The notes: a model not told the origin generated them from the letters alone. A stretch of 64,000 nucleotides of DNA from Floricoccus tropicus (GCF_001832905.1 NZ_MKIR01000002.1:1-64000), one strand, 5' to 3'. Positions 16,228-25,770 are shown, numbered from the stretch's first letter. Translations and numbers: made by a program.

Positions 16228-16255
16228 TTGCACAATTCAAAAAATATGTTATACT
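16228..16255 (+). promoter_or_regulatory. serCA promoter
   Basis: TTGCAC (16228-16233), 16-bp spacer, TATACT (16250-16255), leaving a leader of about 95 bp before serC with no obvious T-box features. Confidence 0.65.
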
Positions 16256-16357
16256 AATCACATAGTAAAGACTTTTATCAGCATTTACTAAAAAAATATT
16301 TTCATATCATATGTTTGGATAATTTATTCAAGCAAAGAACAAGAAGAGGAAGAGATT

Positions 16358-17443
16358 ATGACTATTTACAATTTTTCTGCTGGTCCAGCTGTTTTGCCAA
16401 AGCCTGTCTTGGAAAAAGCCCAAGAAGAGCTTGTTAACTACAAATCTAGCCAAATGTCCGTAATGGAATTGAGTCATCGCTCCGTACTTTTTGATGAAAT
16501 TATTAAAAATGCTGAAAAGTTACTTAGAGAATTAATGGATATTCCTGAAAATTACAAGGTTTTATTCTTACAAGGCGGAGCAAGCCTGCAATTTACGATG
16601 ATTCCATTAAACTTGGCACAAGGTAAGAAAGCTCTGTATGTAAATACTGGAGCTTGGGCTAAAAAAGCAATATCTGCTGCTAAGCAAATTGAAGACGTAG
16701 AAGTAGAAGTTATTGCGTCAAGTGAAGACAAAAACTTCACTTACATCCCTAAAATTACTAAAGACATGGTGGATCAAGATGCCGCCTATCTTCACATTAC
16801 AACCAACGAAACAATTGGTGGTATTCGCTATACAGATATTCCTGATACTGGGGATGTTCCTTTAATCGCTGATATGTCTTCAAATATTTTAGCAAATGAT
16901 TATAATGTGAGTGATTTCGGTATAATCTATGCTGGTGCTCAAAAAAATATCGGCCCTGCTGGTCTTACAGTTGTCATCATACGAGAAGATTTGATTAAAG
17001 AGGGACAAAATATTCCTCCAATGCTTGATTATTCAGTTCTTGCTGCCAATGATTCAATGTACAATACACCACCAACATATGCTATTTATATTGCAGGACT
17101 TGTCTTTGAATGGTTAAAGGACCTTGGTGGACTTGATGAGGTTCTTAAACAAGATCAAGAAAAAGCACAATTACTTTATGACTATATCGATTCAACTGAC
17201 TTTTATATCAGCCCAGTTGCTAAAGAAGATAGATCAATAACTAATGTACCTTTCATCACAGGTGATGATGAACTAGATAAAAAATTCAACTCTGAAGCAA
17301 AAAATTATGGCTTCGAAAATTTAAAAGGACACCGTTCAGTAGGTGGAATGAGAGCAAGTTTATATAATGCCTTTCCGAAAGAAGGTGTTGAAGAGTTGGT
17401 TAAATTCATGAAGAATTTTGAAGAAGAAAATAAGGAGAAATAG
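16358..17443 (+). CDS. serC: Phosphoserine aminotransferase
   Basis: 361 residues, full length. It begins [16 protein letters not shown] and has the PLP-lysine region [13 protein letters not shown] (Lys about 196) and the C-terminal [15 protein letters not shown]. It converts 3-phosphohydroxypyruvate and glutamate to phosphoserine and 2-oxoglutarate, the second step of serine synthesis. The stop codon is directly followed by the serA start, so the pair is one operon. No serB is present in the window. Confidence 0.95.
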   Translation: MTIYNFSAGPAVLPKPVLEKAQEELVNYKSSQMSVMELSHRSVLFDEIIKNAEKLLRELMDIPENYKVLFLQGGASLQFTMIPLNLAQGKKALYVNTGAWAKKAISAAKQIEDVEVEVIASSEDKNFTYIPKITKDMVDQDAAYLHITTNETIGGIRYTDIPDTGDVPLIADMSSNILANDYNVSDFGIIYAGAQKNIGPAGLTVVIIREDLIKEGQNIPPMLDYSVLAANDSMYNTPPTYAIYIAGLVFEWLKDLGGLDEVLKQDQEKAQLLYDYIDSTDFYISPVAKEDRSITNVPFITGDDELDKKFNSEAKNYGFENLKGHRSVGGMRASLYNAFPKEGVEELVKFMKNFEEENKEK

Positions 17444-18613
17444 ATGTACCATTTAAAAACATTCAATGCTATTGCTTCAGAAGGTCTTGAACGCTTTGAT
17501 AAGGCAAATTATTCTATTAATGAAAGTGATAATCCTGACGGTATCATTTTAAGAAGTCAAAATCTAAATGACTATGATTTTCCAAAATCAGTTTTAGCAG
17601 TTGCGCGTGCTGGAGCTGGTACTAATAACGTTCCAGTTACACAGTGTGCTGAAAATGGAATTGTTGTCTTCAATACACCAGGAGCAAATGCTAATGCAGT
17701 TAAAGAACTTGTCATAGCAAGTCTTTTGTTAAGTGTACGCCCTATGATTCAAGGAGCTAACTGGGTTCAAACGCTTGAAGGTGATGATACTGAAAAGCAA
17801 GTTGAAGCTAATAAGAAGCAATTTGCAGGTCATGAGCTATATGGCAAGAAGCTAGGTGTTATTGGTCTTGGTTCAATTGGTGCTATGGTGGCTAATGATG
17901 CATACCGTCTTGGAATGGATGTTATGGGCTATGATCCCCATGTGTCTGTTGATACAGCCTGGTCAATTTCACGTCGTGTTAAGCGTGCTAAGGATATGTC
18001 TGAAGTTCTAAAAGAATGTGACTTCATTACAATCCATGTTCCTTTATTAGACTCTACTAAAGGACTAATTAGCAATAAGGAACTTGCAATGATGAAAGAA
18101 GATGCTACCCTACTCAATTTCTCACGTGGAGAAATCGTAGATGTAGATGCAGTAGTTTCAGCTGTTAATGATGGAAACATCGCAGGATATATTAGTGATT
18201 TTGCTGATTCAAGATTACTTCATAATGATAAAATTCTTGTTCTTCCTCATTTAGGTGCTTCAACAGAAGAAGCAGAAGTCAACTGTGCCAAGATGGCAGC
18301 CGCAACTCTTAAAGACTTCCTAGAAAATGGAAATATCAAGAATTCAGTCAATTTCCCAACAGTAGAAATGCGCTTTTCATCTCCATATAGACTTACAGTC
18401 ATAAATAAAAACGTACCAAACATGTTAGGAGTTATCTCATCACTGATTGCTGCAGAAGATATCAATATTGATAATATGATTAATCGTGGACGAGGTGATT
18501 TTGCATATACAATTGTTGACGTCAATGAAACATCAGATGAAAAAATCAATCGTATTATTGATGTTCTGACTGAAAATGAAAATATTATCAAAGTACGTGC
18601 TATAAAAGACTAA
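17444..18613 (+). CDS. serA: D-3-phosphoglycerate dehydrogenase with C-terminal ACT domain
   Basis: 389 residues. NAD-binding GKKLGVIGLGSIGAMVAND, catalytic region LLNFSRGEIVDVDA and VLPHLGASTEEAE with the proton-relay His. The last 75 residues (YRLTVINKNVPNMLGVISSLIAAEDINI) are an ACT domain expected to bind serine for feedback inhibition. It catalyses the first committed step of serine synthesis. RBS AAGGAG lies inside the end of serC. Confidence 0.94.
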   Translation: MYHLKTFNAIASEGLERFDKANYSINESDNPDGIILRSQNLNDYDFPKSVLAVARAGAGTNNVPVTQCAENGIVVFNTPGANANAVKELVIASLLLSVRPMIQGANWVQTLEGDDTEKQVEANKKQFAGHELYGKKLGVIGLGSIGAMVANDAYRLGMDVMGYDPHVSVDTAWSISRRVKRAKDMSEVLKECDFITIHVPLLDSTKGLISNKELAMMKEDATLLNFSRGEIVDVDAVVSAVNDGNIAGYISDFADSRLLHNDKILVLPHLGASTEEAEVNCAKMAAATLKDFLENGNIKNSVNFPTVEMRFSSPYRLTVINKNVPNMLGVISSLIAAEDINIDNMINRGRGDFAYTIVDVNETSDEKINRIIDVLTENENIIKVRAIKD

Positions 18614-18623
18614 TACATCATAT

Positions 18624-18658
18624 AAAACAATCTAAGAATCACTCTTGGATTGTTTTAG
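18624..18658 (+). terminator. Terminator after serA
   Basis: AAAACAATCTAAGA pairs with TCTTGGATTGTTTT around a short loop. Confidence 0.8.
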
Positions 18659-18768
18659 TTTACTATTTTTACCTGAAATTTAAGATATTTGACATTGTCC
18701 CATTTCTAAATTAAAATTATTTTCTATACAAATGCAATATACTCTTTGTATCAAAGAAAGAAGAGAAA

Positions 18769-19422
18769 ATGGAAGAGATAATTTATCCATATCAGTATTT
18801 TGCTATTCAAAACCAAGTGAAATTTCTGATATCATCATATCAATCTGTAAACGACCCTAAAACAATTGAAGCCGTTCAGGCACAAGCAGTAGAAGAAATC
18901 AATCAAATTCTTGATGATTTATCTGAGGAACAAATTTTTGCTGAATTTAAAGAAGTCATTTTAGATCGTTCATTGACAAATGAAAAGGCTGATCGACTAC
19001 TTTTAAATATAAAAGAGGTGGTAATTCCTTTTAAAATTCCAACAAACAAACAGTTAGAAAAAACATTTAAAAAAGTTAAGAAACTTAAAGTCCCAAACTT
19101 TGAGAGTTTTGATTTGAAAGAATCTTCATTTATTGGATGGAATGATTCAGGAAATCAAAAGAAATTTATTATTTACTATGCAGATGGTAAACTTGAAGGA
19201 ATTTATGGAAATCAATCCAATGATTCAATAAAAAATGTATGCTCTATCTGCCATAAAACTTCTCAAGTAGCCTTGTTCCTTGCAACCACTAAAACAGGTA
19301 GTGAAGGAACATACACTAAAAAAGGAAACTATATTTGTACTGATAGTCAAAATTGTAACAGACAGATTATAGATATTAATCATTTTGAGAACTTTACACA
19401 AGAAGTTAAATTTCAAAAATAA
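18769..19422 (+). CDS. EF-G-binding protein, FusB/FusC (FBP) family
   Basis: 217 residues. A helical N-terminal domain (about 1-85) is followed by a C-terminal treble-clef zinc domain whose four cysteines are seen in VCSICHKTSQ and ICTDSQNCN. This matches the FBP family that binds elongation factor G and frees it from post-translocation ribosomes. FusB/FusC give fusidic acid resistance that way; chromosomal homologues in lactic acid bacteria may help stalled translation. Whether this one confers resistance cannot be told from sequence. Monocistronic. Confidence 0.83.
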   Translation: MEEIIYPYQYFAIQNQVKFLISSYQSVNDPKTIEAVQAQAVEEINQILDDLSEEQIFAEFKEVILDRSLTNEKADRLLLNIKEVVIPFKIPTNKQLEKTFKKVKKLKVPNFESFDLKESSFIGWNDSGNQKKFIIYYADGKLEGIYGNQSNDSIKNVCSICHKTSQVALFLATTKTGSEGTYTKKGNYICTDSQNCNRQIIDINHFENFTQEVKFQK

Positions 19423-19513
19423 TAGGAAACAAATTCATTCTTAGCTTATTTTGTAGAGTTAGATTATATAGATTGATATCATTAGATTTGTTAATTTTTT
19501 GGGAGTATGTATT

Positions 19514-20035
19514 ATGGAAAATAAAAATAATAAGTTAGATATACTATTTAATAAAATGAAAAAATTAAGTAAGAATAGTGATGACTATTTCATACAATCC
19601 GTAGTAGATGGAACTGTGATCGAGTTAAGCAATGAATTTTATAAACCAGCAAGTGATGATGATATAAAAATATTAAAAAATTTAGACTTTCCAACTGAGT
19701 ACATTGATTTATTTACATATAGCAATGGATTTAAATTGTTTCATGCTAAATATGATGGGTTATATATTGGATGTAAGTTATCATTTTACTCTATAAGTGA
19801 AATGTTATTTGAAAAGAAATTTAATGACGAAAGTGGTTTTTTTCCGAATTATGAGTTTACGTATCCTGTTGCAACCTTACAAGATACAGCCACTCTATAC
19901 ATAAATACTGAAAAATTTAATAATAATCAATATATATTAATCGTAGATGTTGAAGGCGAAAATTATTATTATAATGGAACAATCATTGATTGGTTAAATT
20001 TATACACTTTTAGCTTTGGTGAAATTTATAAGTAA
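19514..20035 (+). CDS. SMI1/KNR4 (SUKH) family protein, possible immunity protein
   Basis: 173 residues from ATG 19514, preceded by GGGAG at good spacing; a TTG at 19499 is less likely. The SUKH fold is suggested by IKILKNLDFPTEYIDLFTYSNGFKLF, then YSISEMLFE and a C-terminal TIIDWLNLY. SUKH proteins often neutralise contact-dependent or type VII toxins. No toxin gene is adjacent, so it is an orphan immunity-type gene. It is notably AT-rich. Confidence 0.7.
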   Translation: MENKNNKLDILFNKMKKLSKNSDDYFIQSVVDGTVIELSNEFYKPASDDDIKILKNLDFPTEYIDLFTYSNGFKLFHAKYDGLYIGCKLSFYSISEMLFEKKFNDESGFFPNYEFTYPVATLQDTATLYINTEKFNNNQYILIVDVEGENYYYNGTIIDWLNLYTFSFGEIYK

Positions 20036-20036
20036 G

Positions 20037-20067
20037 AAAAAATAGAGGATAATTTCCTCTATTTTTT
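20037..20067. terminator. Bidirectional terminator
   Basis: AAAAATAGAGGA and TCCTCTATTTTT arms around TAATT, with A and T tracts, between convergent genes. Confidence 0.85.
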
Positions 20068-21113
20068 TACTTAATTTTCAGTATTTCAAGTAATTTGCTT
20101 CTCCAGATACCCTCTTTATCCATTGCTACTTGTCCAATTTCAGGTTTTCTTTCTAGATTATAGAGCATGAGCATGGCAATTCTAGCTTCAAATGATATGA
20201 ATATTTCTGCTTGATAACCTTTTATAAGACCACCGTGGTAAAACCAATCACCGAGTTTAAACCACCCAAAACCATATGCATCAAATTTTAGATTGAATAT
20301 TTCCTTCCAAGACTCTTCTGATAGTATCTCATGATTTAATATAGCTTGTGCCCATATTGATAAGTCTGCAATCGTTGAGACAATAGAACCATCAGCACCT
20401 GAATGATTTTGTCGACTAAATTTTCTCAACTTATTATCTACAAATAGATAGCTTTCAGCCTCAGCATCCAAAGCGTAACATGAAGAATCTTTCATAGCAA
20501 GTTTATTAAAAATATTTTCAGAAATATAATCTGAATAAGTAGTATTGCTTACTTGCTCGATAATATCCCCAAGTAGAAAGTAGTTGCTATTTGAGTATTC
20601 AAACTTACTTTCTGGCGAGAAATTTAATTGATGCTTACCAATAATATCTAACACACGTTTTGTATCATATTGATAATCTTTTTCATCATTTTCTAGGTCA
20701 AAAAAATATTGTTCTTCTTCTGAAAAATTTTTTGTATTAGCTTCTAATTTTCTTTCTTCCATGCAAATTATAACGTAATCAGGAATTCCAGATGTCATAT
20801 TAAGAAGCATCCTGATTGTTATCTGATTTGAATATGGATAGCTAGGGAAGAAGTCACTTATCAGTTGGTCTAACTTTATTTTATCTTCCTCTACTAAAAG
20901 CATAATGGCAAGAGCAGTGAATTGTTTAGTGAGGGAACCAATGCATGATTTTGTGTTGCTTGTGAACGGTATTTGATTTTCAATATCTGAGTAACCAAGC
21001 GAGAAAACATCTAAAAGATTTTTGTCGTCTGTGATTGATACTGCCCCATTGAAATTGTATTTTTCTTCTAACTGGTGTAATTTTTCTAAATGATTTTTTA
21101 ATTCTTTTTTCAT
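20067..21113 (-). CDS. Serine beta-lactamase-like hydrolase (class C/PBP4* type)
   Basis: 348 residues. Catalytic SLTK (in CIGSLTKQFTALA, about residue 60), YSN (in FEYSNSNYFLLG, about 170) and HGG (in WFYHGGLIKGY, about 293) are all present. There is no signal peptide or lipobox at the chosen start, so it is probably cytoplasmic or its N terminus is missing. Substrates in this family range from D-amino peptides to esters; beta-lactam resistance is not implied. The RBS is poor. A perfect cre site lies about 100 bp upstream. Confidence 0.8.
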   Translation of the reverse strand: MKKELKNHLEKLHQLEEKYNFNGAVSITDDKNLLDVFSLGYSDIENQIPFTSNTKSCIGSLTKQFTALAIMLLVEEDKIKLDQLISDFFPSYPYSNQITIRMLLNMTSGIPDYVIICMEERKLEANTKNFSEEEQYFFDLENDEKDYQYDTKRVLDIIGKHQLNFSPESKFEYSNSNYFLLGDIIEQVSNTTYSDYISENIFNKLAMKDSSCYALDAEAESYLFVDNKLRKFSRQNHSGADGSIVSTIADLSIWAQAILNHEILSEESWKEIFNLKFDAYGFGWFKLGDWFYHGGLIKGYQAEIFISFEARIAMLMLYNLERKPEIGQVAMDKEGIWRSKLLEILKIK

Positions 21114-21155
21114 CTTAAACTTTCTATTATAAAAAGTGCAGGCGTCATTTAGTTA

Positions 21156-21171
21156 AATAAGTATGGCATAA
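21156..21171 (-). promoter_or_regulatory. Strong unused ribosome binding site with a mini-ORF
   Basis: On the - strand AAAGGAG is followed, six bases on, by ATG and six codons (MPYLFN) then TAA. The TAA overlaps a second short frame (MTPALFIIESLR), whose stop overlaps the hydrolase start. It may be a leader-peptide arrangement controlling the hydrolase, or the broken N terminus of that gene. The coordinates mark the start of the mini-ORF approximately. Confidence 0.3.
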
Positions 21172-21214
21172 CTTTCTCCTTTGTATATTATAAGAACAGT
21201 ATATCTTATTTTGT

Positions 21215-21229
21215 TTGAAAACGCTAACA
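21215..21229. promoter_or_regulatory. Catabolite-responsive element (cre)
   Basis: TTGAAAACGCTAACA matches WTGNAANCGNWNNCA at every position. It lies between the divergent hydrolase and XRE-regulator genes, closer to the hydrolase promoter, so CcpA probably represses the hydrolase. Confidence 0.75.
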
Positions 21230-21283
21230 CATTAAAAGTATCGTATTAGTTGATTTAATTTACCTAAATATCTTATAAGTCCA

Positions 21284-21311
21284 TTGTTTAAATATATTTA
21301 TGGGTTATAAT
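21284..21311 (+). promoter_or_regulatory. Promoter of the XRE/ABC module
   Basis: TTGTTT (21284-21289), 16-bp spacer, TATAAT (21306-21311). Confidence 0.55.
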
Positions 21312-21344
21312 TTGTTTATGAAATAATTCGGAGATAAAAAAAGT

Positions 21345-22493
21345 ATGAATAAAGATATACATTTTTCAAAAAAGATAATTAAACTACGCACTGATAAAAA
21401 GTTAACTCAGGAAGATTTAGCAAATGCAATGGGTATAACGAAAGCTTCAGTTTCTAAATGGGAGAATAGGCAATCATATCCTGATATTACACTTTTACCA
21501 CGTCTAGCATCATATTTTGATGTGTCAATTGATGATTTGCTTGGTTATGAGCCGAATTTAACTAAGGAAGAAATAAGAGAATATTATGAGAAGTTCTCTG
21601 ATGATTTTGTAAATCTTTCTTTTGAAGAAGTAAAAGAGAATGTCGAGAGAGAAATATCCAGATATTATTCTTGCTACCCATTCTTATTCCATATGGCTCT
21701 GCTTTATATGAACCATTCTGAACTTGCTTCTAGTATAGAGGATGTTAATAAAATTTTATCTCGCTCATCTGAGCTTTGCGAAAGAATTATTGAGAATTCA
21801 GATGATAATTCTTTGGTTAATAATGCAATAATGCTCAAAGCATCTTGTGACTTAATGGCTGGTCATGCGGAGGAAACAAAAAACATTCTTGAAGACATTT
21901 TAAATCCAAGTAATTTATCAAATCAATCAGATATCCTCTTAATTAGAGCTTATCTGATGATTGGTGAAATTAATAAGGCAAAATCCTTTAATCAGTTTAG
22001 TTTATTTAAGGATTTGTCTAATATTGTAAGCAATTCTGCACAGTATTTATCAATGAATCTAGATAATGTACCAGTAGTGGAAGAAACAATTAAAAGGACT
22101 GATTCATTAATTGAGACATATAAATTGGATAGACTGAATCAAAACTCAGTAGCTTCTTACAATTACTTTTGTGCGCTAGCCTATGCGAGTCTTGGTGAGC
22201 AAAATGAAGCGATAGAGCGACTTAATCTTTATTTAGACCTTGCTTTTGAGCTTCTTGATTTGGGTGATAGATATCTTCATGGAGATGAATATTTTGATTT
22301 AATGGATTCGATAATTGAGGAGCAGGATATGGGTTCTAAGCTTGTTAGGGGAAAGAAAACGATAGTTAAAAGTATGGCCGCAACTCTCGCACAACCAGCA
22401 TTTGCTTCAATGAGTGATGACCCAGACTTTATAGAAATTCAGGATAGGATTACAAGAAAGGAAAATAGCTATGACAATGCAACAAATTCATGA
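21345..22493 (+). CDS. XRE-family regulator with helical-repeat C terminus
   Basis: 382 residues. N-terminal HTH (about 8-62; KIIKLRTDKKLTQEDLANAMGITKASVSKWENRQSYPD with a conserved DDLLGYEP end). The rest is all-helical and TPR-like (MALLYMNHSELASSIEDVNKIL; YFCALAYASLGEQNEAIERL). This kind of regulator typically heads a PLDc_N-ABC-permease cassette in Firmicutes, exactly as here. It overlaps the next gene by 23 bp. Confidence 0.85.
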   Translation: MNKDIHFSKKIIKLRTDKKLTQEDLANAMGITKASVSKWENRQSYPDITLLPRLASYFDVSIDDLLGYEPNLTKEEIREYYEKFSDDFVNLSFEEVKENVEREISRYYSCYPFLFHMALLYMNHSELASSIEDVNKILSRSSELCERIIENSDDNSLVNNAIMLKASCDLMAGHAEETKNILEDILNPSNLSNQSDILLIRAYLMIGEINKAKSFNQFSLFKDLSNIVSNSAQYLSMNLDNVPVVEETIKRTDSLIETYKLDRLNQNSVASYNYFCALAYASLGEQNEAIERLNLYLDLAFELLDLGDRYLHGDEYFDLMDSIIEEQDMGSKLVRGKKTIVKSMAATLAQPAFASMSDDPDFIEIQDRITRKENSYDNATNS

Positions 22494-22680
22494 TTTACTA
22501 CCATTTTTAATACCACTAGTTATCGTGGAGTTAGCACTACTTATATATACACTGGTCGACATTTTCAAACACGACCACTATAAACACGGCACACGCGCTA
22601 TGTGGCTTATCATTACAATCGTTGGTATGAATTTCGTCGGTCCAATTCTTTACTTTCTACTCGGAAGGGAAGAAAACTAA
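22471..22680 (+). CDS. YxlE-like small membrane protein (PLDc_N domain)
   Basis: 69 residues, two membrane segments (about 9-28 and 44-63), with the PLDc_N signature TLVDIFKHDHYKHGTRAMWLI and VGPILYFLLGREE. B. subtilis YxlE has the same domain and precedes the YxlF/YxlG ABC transporter. RBS AAAGGA. Its stop overlaps the ATG of the ATPase gene (TAATG). Confidence 0.83.
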   Translation: MTMQQIHDLLPFLIPLVIVELALLIYTLVDIFKHDHYKHGTRAMWLIITIVGMNFVGPILYFLLGREEN

Positions 22681-23594
22681 TGGCTAACATACTTGAGATT
22701 AACAACCTGACCAAAAGTTTTGGTTCAAACAAGATTTTAGACGGAATTAATCTGCAAATACCTAGTGGCACAATCTATGGATTTATCGGGAAGAATGGTG
22801 CTGGGAAAACAACCACTATGAAAATAATTTTAGGACTTCTTCAAGCAGATGAGGGGGAAGTTCTAGTCAATGGAGAAAAAGTTAAGTTTGGCCAAAGTGA
22901 AACAAATAAGTATATGGGATATTTACCTGATGTTCCTGAGTTTTATGGCTATATGACAGCAAAAGAGTATCTTATTCTATGTGGAAAAATTACGGGGATG
23001 TCTAAAATTCAGATTAAAAAGCGTTCGGATGAGCTACTAAACTTAGTTGGTCTTGGTGACGATAAGAAGAAAATAAAGTCGTATTCCCGTGGTATGAAGC
23101 AGAGGTTAGGAATAGCACAAGCACTTCTAAATAAACCAAAACTTTTATTATGTGATGAACCTACTAGTGCGCTTGACCCTCTTGGTCGAAATGATGTGCT
23201 TGAGATTCTTGAGAAAATTAAGGATGAAACAACTGTTATCTTTTCAACTCATATTTTGTCAGATGTGGAATCAATTTGTGACCATGTTGCGTTTCTTAAC
23301 GGTGGGAAGATAGTACTCAATGAGAAACTCGTAGACCTTAAGAAAATTCGAAAGGCTGATGGCTTTGAAATAGTATTTGTTAATCATGAAGACTGTGTTA
23401 AGTTCAATCAAGATTATATGGAGTTCGAGGCGCGTGGTGATAAGACTCTTGTTCTTAAGAATGGAAGCCAAGAGGACATGTTATTTGCCATGGGAAATCT
23501 AGCAGAGAGAAAGATAATGGTTGAGAAAATCGAAATGCTTGAGCCAAGTCTTGATTCTTTGTTTATGGAGGTTATTGACGATGGCGCAATTTAA
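22680..23594 (+). CDS. ABC transporter ATP-binding protein (YxlF-like)
   Basis: 304 residues from the overlapping ATG at 22680. Walker A GKNGAGKTT, Q-loop region YLPDVPEFYGYM, signature YSRGMKQRLG, Walker B LLLCDEPTSALD, and the switch His in FSTHILSD. The C-terminal extension is of the type found in ABC-2 exporters for bacteriocins or drugs. It overlaps the permease gene by 14 bp. Confidence 0.92.
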   Translation: MANILEINNLTKSFGSNKILDGINLQIPSGTIYGFIGKNGAGKTTTMKIILGLLQADEGEVLVNGEKVKFGQSETNKYMGYLPDVPEFYGYMTAKEYLILCGKITGMSKIQIKKRSDELLNLVGLGDDKKKIKSYSRGMKQRLGIAQALLNKPKLLLCDEPTSALDPLGRNDVLEILEKIKDETTVIFSTHILSDVESICDHVAFLNGGKIVLNEKLVDLKKIRKADGFEIVFVNHEDCVKFNQDYMEFEARGDKTLVLKNGSQEDMLFAMGNLAERKIMVEKIEMLEPSLDSLFMEVIDDGAI

Positions 23595-24351
23595 TGCTTT
23601 CCTAAATAAAGAAGGAGTAGAGGCATTTCGAACTGGGAAGCTATTGATAGTTACGTTAATTGCTATTATCTTTGGTATCATGAACCCTTTGATTACCAAA
23701 CTCACTCCTCAACTTATGAAATTGGTTTCGGACGATTTTGATAATATGGGAGTTACCTTATCTGATATAAAGGTAGATGCACTTATGTCTTGGGCTCAAT
23801 TTTTCAAAAACGCTCCTATGTTAATTTTGGTTTTTGTGATTATGTTTTCAGGTATTTTGACTCAGGAACTGCAAAAGGAAAGCCTACTAATAATATTGAC
23901 CAAAGGACTTAAGAGAAGAAATGTGATACTAGCTAAGTTTTCTATTTTGGCTATTATTTGGACTATTGTATACTGGCTTTGTTTTGCCATTACTTACCTA
24001 TATAATGCTTATTACTGGGATAACAGCATAGTTCATAATCTGATGTTTTCAGTCTTTCTCATATATATGTTTGGCCTTTGGATAATTTCACTCATCATCC
24101 TTACTTCGGTATTTACCTCTTGTAACTACAGTAGTCTCATGCTTATTTTTATCATATTTGTAGCTTCATACTTGCTGGGTATGATTAGTAAATTAAAAAT
24201 GTATGTACCAACCTACTTACTGTCAGCTTCTGAGTTGATTAAAACTAATAGCGGGACTTCCGATTATAGAAATTTACTATTGATAATATGTGTACTTTTA
24301 ATTTTCAATCTAGTAATTTCAATACTTGTGTTTGATAAGAAGAGGATATAA
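23581..24351 (+). CDS. ABC-2 type permease (YxlG-like)
   Basis: 256 residues from ATG 23581; the frame is open further upstream inside the ATPase gene. About six hydrophobic segments, one near the N terminus (LLIVTLIAIIFGIMNPLI) and five from residue 80 onward. It pairs with the upstream ATPase. The substrate is unknown; such modules export peptides, antibiotics or lipids. Confidence 0.85.
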   Translation: MAQFNAFLNKEGVEAFRTGKLLIVTLIAIIFGIMNPLITKLTPQLMKLVSDDFDNMGVTLSDIKVDALMSWAQFFKNAPMLILVFVIMFSGILTQELQKESLLIILTKGLKRRNVILAKFSILAIIWTIVYWLCFAITYLYNAYYWDNSIVHNLMFSVFLIYMFGLWIISLIILTSVFTSCNYSSLMLIFIIFVASYLLGMISKLKMYVPTYLLSASELIKTNSGTSDYRNLLLIICVLLIFNLVISILVFDKKRI

Positions 24352-24386
24352 AGAGTGCTTCAAGGAATTGAAGTGCTTTTTATTTA
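24352..24386 (+). terminator. Probable terminator of the ABC module
   Basis: CTTCAA and TTGAAG arms around GGAA, followed by TGCTTTTTATTT. Confidence 0.6.
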
Positions 24387-24515
24387 AGTATATAGCGAAT
24401 TATAAAAGATTTATAAAACTTATATTTAACAACTATGTGTAAAATTCTTTTATTGCTATTGTTTTTTTAATACCGTGGGTGTAATATATATTCCATAATG
24501 GAGGAAACAAAACAA

Positions 24516-25019
24516 ATGGGAAAGAAAAAAATAATTTATACTAGTTTAACAATCCTATCTTTAATGTTCTTAACTGCCTGTGATGATCAAACTAAAGTTT
24601 CAATAGATGACGCAACAAAAACTGCAACAAGTGATATGAGTAACCAATTATCAGCTGGAGAAACTCAAAAATACCCTTTAAATTATATGGATAGTCAAAC
24701 ATCTATTTCAAAGAATGATAGCATTACTTGGCTGATTATAAGCTATCAAGATGGTGATATACAGAAGGTGCTAAAATTACCTACAACATCAACAGCAAGT
24801 TCTGATGCATATGCATTGCAATCATCATCTCCTGTAAGTACATACAATGAAAATATTCTTGAAGATCCTACCATAGATCCTTATGTTGAAATAAAAAAGG
24901 ATTCTGATGGTAAAATTATTCTAAATGTATATCGCCAACCATATCAAGTTTATAATCAACAGCCTATTGAGGGAGTAGTCCAAGATAAAAAAGAAATTAC
25001 ACCAGAATCTAGTAAGTAA
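24516..25019 (+). CDS. Lipoprotein of unknown function, first gene of an envelope operon
   Basis: 167 residues from ATG 24516, preceded by GGAGGA; an ATG at 24498 lies upstream of that RBS. Lipobox LTAC at about Cys22 of this start. The mature part is Ser/Thr-rich at both ends and has no recognised domain. It is followed 13 bp later by the His/Gly-rich secreted protein. Confidence 0.65.
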   Translation: MGKKKIIYTSLTILSLMFLTACDDQTKVSIDDATKTATSDMSNQLSAGETQKYPLNYMDSQTSISKNDSITWLIISYQDGDIQKVLKLPTTSTASSDAYALQSSSPVSTYNENILEDPTIDPYVEIKKDSDGKIILNVYRQPYQVYNQQPIEGVVQDKKEITPESSK

Positions 25020-25032
25020 TTGAGGTACATAG

Positions 25033-25770
25033 ATGAAAAAAAACAAAATATTTCTATTTTTAATAATTACTTTATCAATTACTTTACCTATTACTGATTT
25101 TTTTATAAGTACGGATGGTCCAAATAGTAATATTGTATATGCTAAAGGTGCTCATGGAGGCCATGGAGGTGGGCATCACGGTGGAGGTCATGGAAGCCAT
25201 CATGGTAGTAGCAAATCAGGCGGATCAAAATCACATCACTCTAATCCGTCAGTAAGAAGTCGTTCTAATACTGGGAATAGAGCTGGTCACTCTAACCCTT
25301 CAACAAGAAATGGTGGCTCTAATCATAGGATTGGAAGTTCAAATCCATCAACTCGTAGTAGAGGTAGCAGTTCGCATAAGGTGGGTGAATCAAATCCATC
25401 AAGTAGAAGTCATATAAATTCAAATAATACCTATAGCGCCGGGAAAATGTATAATGGATTTAAAGGAGGTAATAATTATCGACCAAGTGATTACCTTTAT
25501 AGTCCATATCGAAGAGGTAATTTAAGATTTTATAATTATTACATAAGTCCAAGGTACCTTAATCCAAATGAAAATGATAAAAAGGCAATGGAAGCTGTCG
25601 GAATTGATCCAGAAAAAATTATAAATCCAAAAGAAACCACATACTGGGTTACAATAAAAGATAGTAAAAGCCAAAAAGATTATTCAATCTTACTAACTAA
25701 GGAACAATATGATAAAATTAATGTTGGAGATGATATCAAATTTGTAAATAAGGAAGTAGAAATCAAATGA
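25033..25770 (+). CDS. Secreted His/Gly/Ser-rich repeat protein
   Basis: 245 residues. Signal peptide ending VYA-KG (about residue 37). A His/Gly tract (GGHGGGHHGGGHGSHHGSS) is followed by four imperfect repeats of about 16-20 residues built on SNPS(T/V/S)R(S/N) (about 70-135). The C-terminal domain of about 70 residues (WVTIKDSKSQKDYSILLTKEQYDKINVGDDI) looks globular. The His tract could bind Zn, Ni or Cu outside the cell (inference). The stop overlaps the next start by ATGA. Function unknown. Confidence 0.72.
   Translation: MKKNKIFLFLIITLSITLPITDFFISTDGPNSNIVYAKGAHGGHGGGHHGGGHGSHHGSSKSGGSKSHHSNPSVRSRSNTGNRAGHSNPSTRNGGSNHRIGSSNPSTRSRGSSSHKVGESNPSSRSHINSNNTYSAGKMYNGFKGGNNYRPSDYLYSPYRRGNLRFYNYYISPRYLNPNENDKKAMEAVGIDPEKIINPKETTYWVTIKDSKSQKDYSILLTKEQYDKINVGDDIKFVNKEVEIK

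Noticed and set aside
16256-16357. T-box leader before serC
   Set aside because: The leader is only about 100 bases and lacks a T-box sequence and specifier stem.
25141-25420. CRISPR-like or noncoding repeat array
   Set aside because: The repetition is in codons of a secreted His/Gly/Ser-rich protein; spacing and sequence are irregular at the DNA level.
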